Origin: Ischnura elegans
Lineage: Eukaryota; Arthropoda; Insecta; Odonata; Coenagrionidae
Length of the DNA: 64,000 nucleotides
Assembly (NCBI RefSeq): GCF_921293095.1
Contig: NC_060258.1
Location: 1,550,001-1,614,000 of the forward strand
Reading direction: 5' to 3'
Shown: piece after piece, positions 35,301 to 47,300 of the stretch
How the letters are laid out: each line of letters starts with the position of its first letter
Numbering within the stretch: the first letter of the stretch is position 1
Position numbers and translations under genes: made by a program
Notes under the pieces: generated by a model
Seen by the model: the letters and a program-made list of their open reading frames with translations, nothing else
Told to the model about the DNA's origin: nothing
Database searches by the model: none

Positions 35301-38300
35301 AAACTTATTCTCTTAATTTTCTGCTCAAGTTCTTCAGTGATAATCATTTGTACTATATTAGCTGGGTCAAATACATTGATATACTTACAAAACTGTGAGG
35401 TGGGATCATTAGCCTGTAACTCCAGTAGCTTGGTTACAGCATGGGAAGCTGCACTGGACAGGACTGCACTCATTTTGCCCCTACTGACTCTCCTTCCACA
35501 ATCCTCTAGCAGTTTAATAACATTGCTTCCGTAACTCACTCATGCAACGATTTCAAGTGCGTGCTGAATTCCCCTTAGCTGCCCATCTAAAATAGTTACA
35601 GGGGGCTGTGAGTGTCCTTCCAGAAATGTGATCATTTCAACTATGTGTTTGCCATATACTGTGATAAACATAGCCTGTATTTGGATAGCTTACGAGTCTT
35701 CTTCTGAAATACTACTGAGAAAATCAACTCGAGCATTGTCACTTGTTATGTCCTCACTGAACATAAACCCTACAATATCCTTTGCTTGTGTTGCAAGATA
35801 TGCCACTGATTCATACATGGAGCTCCACCTGGTTAAAAATGGCTGAGGAAATAGTGGCACTTGCTGGTTAGGGGTAGGCTGCATTCAAATATGTTTTCTA
35901 TAAAGGTGCTTCCTTTTTCGTGTGTTAAGGAATGCCATCTTCACTTTGGATACTGCTCGATGCAAAATATGCAGATGTTTCCTAAGAGTATGCAGTACTA
36001 AATTAAATTCATGGGCCCAGGACTGAATTATCAGAACATTGTCTGACAACAAATCCTCCATTGTATGAAAACATTTTGTCATGTAGCCAGCAGAGTTGAA
36101 CACTAATGCTGTTACATTATCGAGTGGTATTTTATACTTCTTCAGTTTGTCTAAAATTGCTCTTGAGCATGTTTTTGAATTAGCTGTTTCCAAAGTGCAC
36201 ACTTCACCAACTACAATGTCCAATGCAGTATCAAGAAGTTCAACAATTGTTAGCTAGATCACAAAAACATTTTCTTCTCTCGTGTCCATTGTTTTATCAC
36301 AAAAAACTATCAGCTACTTGTCCTTCAGTTGAGTCTTCGTGTTGTATTTTAGATCAGGAATATATTTGTCCCTTAGTTGGCAAATGCAGGGAATTTCTCC
36401 AGCACCTGTAGCGAGGTAAAATTATCAACAGCGGTAAATAAAATGTTAGTTTTCCTATTGCTATGGAAAGGATTAGAATGCTTTGACTTAATTTACAAAA
36501 AGCTGCTGTACTCATATACTTGCACTCTACGAATCATTCAAAAATAATTAACAGTAGCGGGTGTAACTTTGTGGAAATCCATAATCCCAGGAATAAAAGG
36601 ATCAACAACTTTGCTATTTCCACATGGTAATTTATTTAGACCAACCATGGTTTCGTCACAGTGACCTTGATAATTTTACACTGCAACGAAACCGTGGTCG
36701 GTCTCAATAAATTACCATGTGGAAATAGGAAAGTTGTTGATCCTTCTATTCCTGTCATTCAAAAATGATTTCATGTGCTCATTTTCCAATTTGTAGAGAA
36801 GAATGTCAGCTTTGAGAAAGTTTCGTACTATCCACTTTCCAAAATGATAATCAATTTGGTTTTTCATGACAGCAGTTGATGCAGATAGAGATTGATGTTT
36901 TTAACTTTAAAGAATATCCATACTTACCAAATTTTGCAGCAGTTAGATTCTTCGAAGATTTCCAACGTTTTTCAATCGAGTCTTTCCTTTCCCAAGCTAC
37001 CTGACATTTGCAGAATTGGAACATTGCCATACTTTTATCGATACAATAAAATTCATCCTTTGGTTACTGAAATGCCCTGTCTCTTTTGCTTAATTTTTCA
37101 TTCTGCATTACAATAACTCGTCAAAATAACTAGAATGTCTGAGATACCAGCAGCATTATTTTACAATTGCTGCTGAAAAATCAGTTATTTTACAGACATT
37201 GCTAAAAGGTAGAGATCCAAACAGCAGATATTCAGGCACGTGCAGTCCATGGGTGCATTCATCAGGCTAGTGCCGGGCTAGCGGACAGTTCTACTTGGAA
37301 TTTACCACTGAAATCTGATTTTAATGCTCATGGAGTTACAACAGTTCTGGGGGCATGCTTCAGATTCCTCAACTAATATAATATTCCATTTGTGATGTTG
37401 TTAAGAAAAAATTGCATACATTGCTCTTCTGTTGTTCAACTCAGTGAGAAAATAGATAGTTATTCCCTCAGAGTAAGGATGGGAGATTGCCATATATTGC
37501 AGCAAATCGAAAACATGCGATGCCATCCTCCCGCGATGGTATCGCAACATTAGTTATGCTATGAGGAACTGAACTTGTCCACATACCTAAGGAATACTCC
37601 CACTTGTGTTAATTTTAATCGAATTGAAACCATTCCGTGTAATTTTATGCTTTTTCCTGTGCTTGAAATTACAGTTTCAAAATTTTCTCCAAAAAAAAAT
37701 AAAAATTCGTATTTTGGGACACAATTTGCAACATTTCGTGAGTTCAAAAGTCATATCCCCAGTCACTCTGGGGTATATTGTAATGTCTTACCTCAACCAG
37801 GACACTTTGTGTCTAAATCCGCAAAATTCATGATGGCTAAATTTTCCCATCCCCACTCATCAGTTGTCCATGCAAAGTAAATGAACCTTCATATTTTCCC
37901 ATTGAAGCTATGCAAGCTTTGTGCTATAAGGAGTTTATCTACAGATTTCTCTTTTTTGTTCACTCAGAATGGCCTTCTATTATATCATCTCTGAGTAAGT
38001 TTTATTTATTTGTCAAAATGTTTGATGTCTCTAAACTGAATTACAAACCAAAATATACACTAAATTTATCCTCCATTATAGACCCTATTTATTTTCCATA
38101 AATGTATGTTATTACCTATGAGCTATGGATTCTCATGCAAAGTTTTTTCATAAAATAAGTTACTGTTACGAATAAGATTTTATCTGGATTTCTGCATCTC
38201 CAGAAACGATTGCCCTGAGGCTTTTGCAGGGATTTTGCGATGAAAATAAGAAGTAATAAGAATGTAGTAAAGTGGTAGTTTTAACAAAATAATTATAAAT

Positions 38301-41300
38301 ATTATGAATTCCTGACATTAATTACCTTAAGGCAGCTTGCAGGTAATATAAAGAATATAATTTGAAAGTAACTTTAATTTTATTGGTATGAGAAATTCTT
38401 AAAAGTTTTATTTTAATATTTCTGTATCTCAATCATCAATGATGATAAACGATTTAAGTTTTTCCTGGTGAATACTTCTAACAAATATTTCTCGGGTTTG
38501 CATCCAGGTTTAAGCTTTTACGTCGGCTTACATAAAAGCTTTAACCTGGATGCAAACCCGAGAAATATTTGTTATCAATGATGATGATTGGGGTTTATGT
38601 TGTAGCCCAATACCTTAACTGCTTCCCAAGGCAAAAAGGTGGAAGCTCAGGGCAGGGGAGCCATGGTGGCAGACCTGGATTGGACGCTGGTCGGGGCAAA
38701 GGAGGAACCATCTCCAGATGAGAATGCCCAGGTATGTATGGAATTATTGTTATGGAATTTAATTAATTGTTGAAGGAGGTAGTGGGTAAAATTTTTTATC
38801 GTGGAAACTGCGAGGATATTGTGATTTTTACGCAGGTTTAAAGGTAATCTATTTGATTCAAAGTTACTAATTACTGAAATAAGTTTTCTCATCATAAAAA
38901 ATCTGTTTTTTCCTTTTTATGTTGTTCATTTGTGTAGTAGATTTCTTGCCTTATACATTACTATATAAAATCCTGGGACCAATAAACTTAACCTTATTAG
39001 CCCTCCAGTGGGGACGTGGGGCTCCTTGGTGGCCCATAGTGTTTCATGTGTTAGCTGTTATTCACATGATGACATAAAATACCTGTGATTTTTCAGAAGC
39101 TACCCACTATTTTGCTGTCAAATTCCTTTCATAGATGCTTGTTAGTAACTGGTTAGCATTCAATAGCACACAAAAGAAAGTGGGAATGTAGTGGCCACGA
39201 GCAAACAGTGTTTGGCACGTTTATGCTACTTTTATTGGTACCTCAGCAAGTGGCCTACTTGTTTGCCGTAATCGCATGGGAGGGGGGTGAGATGCAAATG
39301 ACCTAAAGCTGTATCTTGACAAGTGACCAAGCTCCACTTTTTTCCCTGTGGTGAATAACAGAAAGCCGTATTCCTGCAATGCCAGTGGTACTCTCTATTG
39401 GAAGTATAGTGACCCTCTCTACAAATTCCATTCATCTTACAAGGGGAGATAATGAAACCTGCTCTGCCTTTTCAATGCCGTATTTTTTATGGCCTTTGGA
39501 ATGGTGAATACATCCCTGAACTAGTAGAGTTCTGTTGAATGGGCATTAGATTGGCTGTACTTAATTAATTTTCAAGGAGTACTTCTCACAACCCACGTAT
39601 ACTTCCATAATATCGCACTATTCAGTATACAGGTCAGTTGGGGTAGTGGTTAGTATTAAAGCCTTCCACTCAGGGGACCAGGGTTAGGGGCTTCGTCATG
39701 GCTATATATTTTGTTCTCTTCATTGTTCTCATACGGCATCAACTTTTTCATTAATTTTTAATTGCAACAAACATAGACATGAGACTTTTTTTATCATCAT
39801 AATGGCGTTAAGGTATTTAAGCAGTGTCATTTCCAACGTGGAGAAGTGAAGGCTCGGCTTGCTACTCTCTTCAAAAACGTACCAAAAGATTAGTTGGGGC
39901 TATAACAGTGGCTTTTTTTTAAGAAATGACATTTGTTGGTGGGCCTCTTGTTATTACAACGGAAGGGCTACGGAAGATTTTGGGAAGCGGTGAGCACAAG
40001 ACACATTTGGTGTAACTGTTGCTTTTAACCCTCTAGCGGGCACGACTGTTATTTCTACACAACCGGGTGAATGGCATACTTCGCCTATTTTATGAGGATA
40101 TATGATAACACTCGATTTTTGTTAAAATTTATCTTTATTTTTAGAAATTAGTTAAATCTTTTACATTATGGGTGATACAGATATAAAGGTACACAGATGG
40201 TAAACGGCCGGTCACGCGGTGTAATTTATACGCCACATGTTATGGGTTCCTCTTGCTGTTCTTAAAAAATTATCTGCAATACTTCGAACTTTGAAAACTC
40301 GAAATATAGATGGTCAAAGTACATTTTAGGAATACACGAGACCATCCTATCCCAGAATGTACGCTCTATGTTGAAGTCCTTGGTTAATGAGGGTTGACGT
40401 ATTTTATGGCAGCACGCCCGGTCCAGGGTCATCAACTTTCATTTCACTCTATTTATAAATTGAAGTTATATTTTGGAATGTTCTTTTTTAGCACATAGGT
40501 ACTGTGTAAGTAAACTCCCATTGGAGTAAAGTGAATTACAAGTATTCAAAAAATATGGCATTTTATAATCGTTTTGTGTTCTTATTAATTATGTCTGAAC
40601 ACATGTTGTTGATCGCTGCGAGCTTGTAATTGCATGTGCTCTCCCAAGAGTGGTTTTCATTTTTTATGTGGACATTGATCAGTATAATCAATGAAAAAAT
40701 TAACATTTTGGCACACACCAACCCTTGCTAGTGTAGTCCTCGTATCTCCATGTTTGAAATGACACTGCTTAAATACCTTAACGCCATTATGATGATAAAA
40801 AATAGTCTCATGTCTATGGTTGTTGCAAAGGAGTTGTTCACCAATTTTTTCTACTGTCTCAAATGAAAGTACACTTCTAGGGGTTACTGGCAGCAGTTTC
40901 AGCGCTTTTATATGAAAAAAATGTAACCCTTGAAAGGCTAAGCAGAAAGTGTAGAATACGAGGATCAGCTCAAATGCTCCAAAAGTGCACGATAGTTGCT
41001 GAAGGCATGCTGAAGTCACACACAGCGAACTTCTCGCGGAACCCGTTAACCCTTTGTACAAACCGGTGATCCTGCATCAGCGAAGAAATAATGAGGGTGA
41101 AAATGGAGGAAATTTGGAAGAAGGGGCATATATATTGCTTTCTATAGCTTTGTAAATCGACCACAATGAAAAATCCTGGAAAAATTTTTGATGCTGTGGC
41201 CCTAAGTTCTCATATTCGAAGGAACTGGTTTACTGCAGCAAGGCAAGATGACCAAAAATCAGTGGAAAACATAATATTATTGCTGCGGATATCATTTTAA

Positions 41301-44300
41301 TGTTAGTGTTAAATGTATACCAAATTCCATAGTTACATATAAGATATATAATGTCAGTTAACATGATAAACAGTTTTACTTGTGGTCTTCCTAAATAAGT
41401 CAAACAGATTTTGATCGAAAACTGTTTTTATTGAAGTTATATGAAGGAAAATAATTTATAAAAGATTAAGAATAATGCTTATACTATTATTCAATGATTG
41501 CCGAAGTTAATTGATCCCAACTTAGTCTTTGATTTAGTACACCAGAGATTGCCATACAGTCGCTAAACATAATGTTTGTTTCTCGAGCACATATGCAGCT
41601 GGCAGTTTTGGAGTTGGTGGAAACAATAATATAATTGACTTTATAATGAAGATACTGCTAGAGGTACTTAGGAATACCTAATGATCCAATATACATCATT
41701 GATTTCCTCTTTGGAATATTTATGTTTGCCATCAGAGACATTTTCATCACTATCATCGAAATTAAAATCAAATTACAGCTTGGATAGATTAAAAGACCAA
41801 TTCCAAATCAGTAAGACAAACCTTTGGTCTACTATCCACACAACCTACTCTTATTTCAAATTACTTTAAAAATTTAATAATTTTTCCGAAGCATAATAAA
41901 TTTGATCTACCTTTTTCTTTTCAAGCCAATTACAGCTAAGTACAGAATATAATTGAATGTTTTGAAATTAAAATACTAAATACCTCTGATCCAATAAAAC
42001 AAGCTTTGACATGGATTTAGTATAAAAAATGTTATACCATCAAATATTTAGTACCTTTTGATAAAAATGAATTTGTAAATTTTGTTTCCTTCTGGGAATG
42101 GTGGAAGAATTAATGACAAAATTTTTTTCCTGTAGTTTTTTCTTGTTTTGTGCTGAGAACAAACTCTTCTTTTCATATCGTTTATATATCATTCTCTTTT
42201 AAGTTGGATATAACAAACTGCTGAATCGCCATATTCTTCTCTAGCAGTGCTGAAATAGTTTTCAACCCCTAGACCCATAGCACGCCGATTTTGGACGGCC
42301 GTCCACATTCCAATAGTGAACAATGGAAGGCCATGGAAGCTTGCACACTGACCAACCGCACACTGGCACCGGTAAAAAGTTGGTTAGCTACTGACCATTG
42401 CCACTACGGGTCTCCGGCGCCGGCTCAACAACCAAGCAACTTATCTTTTGACCTGTAAATATCCGGGGTGTGTGCAAGCAGCGCTTCACCAGTAAAATAT
42501 CGGCCGGTATATTACTGGCTATCCAAAATCGGTGCGTGTGCAAGAGGCCTTTCAGTAATCTTCATACGAATAAATATTGACAACAATTCGCAATTCTATG
42601 TTACGATGCGGAGGAATCTGAGAGGAACGTAACTGCTTATTTTACGATATGAGTTCCTTGCAGTCACCTTAGTTTTTTATAGGCTAGAAATTATCAAAAA
42701 CCTTTAAAACTTAAAAAAAACGAGCATTGTGTGACAGGGATTGTTAATATAATATGAAATGTATCCCTCGTGAACCATTTCAGCGTTTACTAGGGTATAA
42801 TTCAATTAAAAATGGAAGCCAGCCAAGGCCAAGTAAGTGGTAACGAAATTAAGTATTTGATACAAAATAAACTCATAAGTACAATTAACATATTTTAGTG
42901 TTATCCTAGATAATAAGCATTAACTCTTACTTTGCACGCTTGACTCGTTGAATTTCCAGAGCGCTAAAAATGTCATTATTAGATTTATTTTCTGCCTATT
43001 TAGATTTTTTCTTGCCTTGACCTCTATTTATTGAAAAACATTGAAAATGAAAAATGAGCATAGGGCACTTAGCTCATATTGGGCACAGTATTAGAATTAG
43101 CCCTCACTAAACCACAATCCGAAGGCATTTCTCACTATGGCATCCACAAATGCAAGCACAGCTTGGATAATGGGGTTCACTGAAAGTGGGCAGTCAGCAA
43201 AGTAGCTGTACACAAAAGAAAATTTAATGCACCCATTGCAGAAATGTATTCTCCAACATGAATTGTTAGCCAAAACTGACCGTTAGCATCTACTTAAATG
43301 GATAATTTCGTTTGAGGTTAACACCCCTATTAAAATTATTGAAAAAGGTGGCGACGTATGATCACAATGGAGACAACAAAATACATAGCCATGATGAAGC
43401 CCTGGTCCCCTGTGTGGTAGCCTTAAATGCTACCACTACCTGCTCCCGTCTGACTAAGAGGTGAGATATTATGGATCTATAGGCGGCTTGTGTTAAGTAC
43501 CGCATGAAAATTAATTAATATAAGCCAAACTAAGGCCCATACAACAGAACCACTGCAATTTCAGAGATGTTTACCATTCCGAAGGCCATAAAAAATACGG
43601 CATTGAAAAAGTCATTGCAAGGTTCGTGGTCTCCCCTTGTTAGTTAGGCGTACGTACGAGTATTTACAGGCAGTCTTTTCCTACTTGATTCAAAGTTACT
43701 TATAACTGAAAAGAGTACATATTCTTATCTCAAAATAAGTCATTTTTTCCTCTTTATTTTGTGTTTAATTGTTGTAGTTTTCTTGCCTTATATTTTTCTT
43801 GCCTTGTATTTTTCTTTGTTAAATCTTGGTACCGATAATGCAAATATCAATATGATATTTATTTTACTATAAAATATCCTGCACCAATAAATCATGCCTC
43901 ATGAAGACTTTTTTTACAACATGAAATCCTAGGACTGATAATTCATAGCTCATTAAGAAAATCAGGTCTCACATTTCAATCAAACTCTGTAGTGTTGTAG
44001 TTCATAGGGACCTGTCCACAAATATCCTCCCATGTTGGGTTATATAACTTATGGTTTTAAAAGTGGAATGCAGTTCAATATTTATATACCTAATATGTTC
44101 CCCTAGAAATGGTCTCCTTTCAAGTAGCAGTGGTAGTGTGGTGGTTATGGTGTTTGGCTACTATCTGGAGGTCCTAGGTTCCACATTAGCATGCAGCACT
44201 TTTTTAATAATTGGTTTCTACTTTTCACTTTACTAAGTTGTACAAAAGCCTGCTGTACATCATTATTTCCATGATTTTCACTGAAGAATTTAGTTTTCTG

Positions 44301-47300
44301 TGTGGAAATCATTTTCTGCAATATAGCAGCATCAGATTTTATCCCATTTTTCACACGGATGCCTAGTTTCCATAACATTATTTCAGTCTATTCATTGCCA
44401 AAGACACATTAATTATGAAATGGTATCACATGAACTAAATTACATACATTGCAGAGTTATCTAATGAAGATAATATTACAATGCAGGCGGAACATAAATC
44501 AAAGACAGTTTACATGTTGAAAAAAATGGAATAATATTTAATTCCCTGAAGTGTCGAAAATATTTTTATTTTGTAAGGAAAAAATTTCTGTGGAATTCCA
44601 AATTTTGATTTAATGTGGTGTATAAAAAAGTTTAAATCAATCCTTTCAAAAAAAATCCTGAATCTCTTTTCGTGCATGATTAATATCTTGATGATTACTT
44701 CCAGCCTACTTTAAGTGAGGATGGGGACCCATTTGAGAGTTCAGCTATTGCCCATGAGTCTGCATTTGGTGAGTACTCCTACGGGTTGCAAATAACTCTA
44801 TACTTGGAGGGATTGATGTTAATGTGGAGGATATACAAGTAAATGCTTTTATTTAGCCAACTTTTACTGTGACTAGAGCAATTATTGAAAATTTGACAGT
44901 GTCCCATAAGTCCACAATGGAAGCCATGGATGAGTGCTTTTAAGGGCCTCAAATAGTTGCATACAAGTAAGGCTTAGGTCACTTTCAGATGGCACAGTGC
45001 AGTGCTTTAATATAATCTAATGTCCCTACCGATGCCTTCATACCAGTCAAATCATGCGGTGTTCTCCACTGCGCCCATTTCTAACCGGCCAGGCACTGCA
45101 GCATCAACAGCGTCAACTGGTCTTGAAACTCAGACTGCTTTCAGATGAGAAAACTCTGGATTTCCTTGTGCCATGCGGAGAATGTAGGAATGTGGAAAGT
45201 GGTCTCTTCTGAAATCGGCCTTATTGTGACTGATTTTGAAGGATGAAGAACCTGAATTAGTCATCCATACATATTTCCTGTTATCTTTATTTTAAGTGGT
45301 AATTATATAGGGGGGACTGTTATATTTTCTTACTTTTTTGTAGTCGTGTGTATCGTTTTTAATGGTCTTCCCTAACAAAATATTTTTGTTTCACTGAAAT
45401 TGTTGGGTATGTAACTGACCAATGGCTAAGAATTTTTTCTTCATTTTCTCTATTCGGCATTTTTGACAGTTAAAGATTCATATCAGATGAATAAAAAGAA
45501 TTCTGCCTTGCTTCAACCAAGCTTGGAGACTAGTTTATTGAAAGAAAAAAAATTACTCGTAGTACCACACCTTTTTTCCAGAAATGCCGGTGAAAAGCGG
45601 TGCGAATCCTCAAAATTATAAACCCAAAAAGCCAGAATGGAGCATTTTGTTTGAGAATTGAGTATGAAAAGTAAATTTCAGGGCTCATTGAAAATGTAAA
45701 CATGGAATTTGGTCAAATGAGGGCAAAAATTAGCTTTGCATTTGGACCATTTTAAATTCGTGGGAAAATTAGCGAAAATCTTTTAAATGAGTGCATTCCT
45801 ATTCACCCTTTTGTCCCTGGGATTAGCAATGGTGCTTTGTTAGGTTTTACTAATAATTAACCCTAAAGATTCTTGGAGGAGAAAATACGGTTGACATAAT
45901 ATTAAATTTAGAGGTATGCTCCAGAAATGAAATCAGTATGGCTAAGAAACAGCCGAATTCTTGATATCAATCAAATAATTCTACATTCAATCTGCATGAT
46001 AACCTGGAAGGCGTGTGGTAGGGGGAGTTAGGACTTACGCTGTTCTTACATAAAAAGGATATGCTCTATGGGGATTAGGACTAGCGTTTATTAAAATCCC
46101 TTACGGCTCGGGGGAAAACGAATTCCAGTATCTACCCGTTCCGCAAAACAGCTCTTTTAATTTATCGCTTCTATCGGACCTGGAAATATAGTGGGGCTCT
46201 AATATTTTGTCCTCCGTGTCGCTTTTAAAGAAATCCATTCTCAACTGTTCAAGAAATCTAAGCCTAGCACGCAGCCTTCGAGTATCCAGTGGCTCCCAGT
46301 CCAATTCACATAACATCTGGGTAATGCTTTCTGTTCAAAGGTAGCGGTTTTTGACGAACCACACAGCCTTCCTTGGTATTTTTTTCAGTTCGCTGATGAA
46401 GTCTTTCTTCACCGGATCCCATACGGTCGTTGCATTATCGAGTTGCGGTCGGATGAGTGCAAAATAGCACCGTTCTTTTACTTTCTCATCTGAAAATCTT
46501 CCCACAATACACTTGACAAATCATAATTTCTTCAGGGCTATGCCGCAAGTATTTCTTATGTGTGTTCCTCACAACAGGTTCAAGGTTATCGTTACTCCCA
46601 CGTACTTCACTTCGCATGTTGCCACTATGTTAATAACATTGACTGCATAAACATGGTTATAGATGTACGAATTCAGCAAGAAATGTACCGTCATGTATTT
46701 TCTCAGATTAAGTTCAAGTCCCCTCTCTTGGCTCCGCAAATGAACGTTGTTTCAGTCCAATAGAATTTCATTGTCAGAGTGATCACTTATTTCGCGATAC
46801 ATGACAGGGTCGTCAGCAAATAAACATGTTATACTGCTAATGGGGGAGCAGAGTTCATCAATGTATATAATGAACAACAGGGAGGAAAAATATATATTTC
46901 CCTTAGCCAAAATAATTGCTGAAAGAAAAAGGCCTACATTAGGGTGGTGCGAAAAAACTCAAGTTACAAATTCAGTATCGTAATAGTGCGGAAAAGTTGC
47001 GATACGTTAGTACAAGAAAAACAAAAAAAGAATTATTAAAATCAGACGTCATCTTCCGATCCCGCAAAGCACCTGAAAAAATGACAAAAATGAAAATAAT
47101 TGTTTTTTTTTGTTGTAAAAAAAATTAAATAAACTTTATATTTTTTAACACTATAGCTAAAAATGATTACAAATAGTGTAGATTATTAGTAATAGATACA
47201 TATACATGGCTTTAAACAGTTATATCCGATCGCACAAGATCATTAAAAATGTATAAAAATTGCAAATTAGCCGATTTTTCAGAGTTATGTAATAATTACT

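Noticed and set aside
37559-38101. Overlapping frames of 60-101 codons on both strands
   Set aside because: AT-rich intronic sequence; several frames overlap without any domain or similarity.
44117-44215. Possible tRNA gene
   Set aside because: A/B-box-like words are present but no acceptor stem or cloverleaf closes; better explained as a SINE.
44980-45210. GC-richer stretch with CTTTCAGATGGCACAGTGC, like a hAT-type end
   Set aside because: The second end does not pair convincingly and no target duplication is visible.
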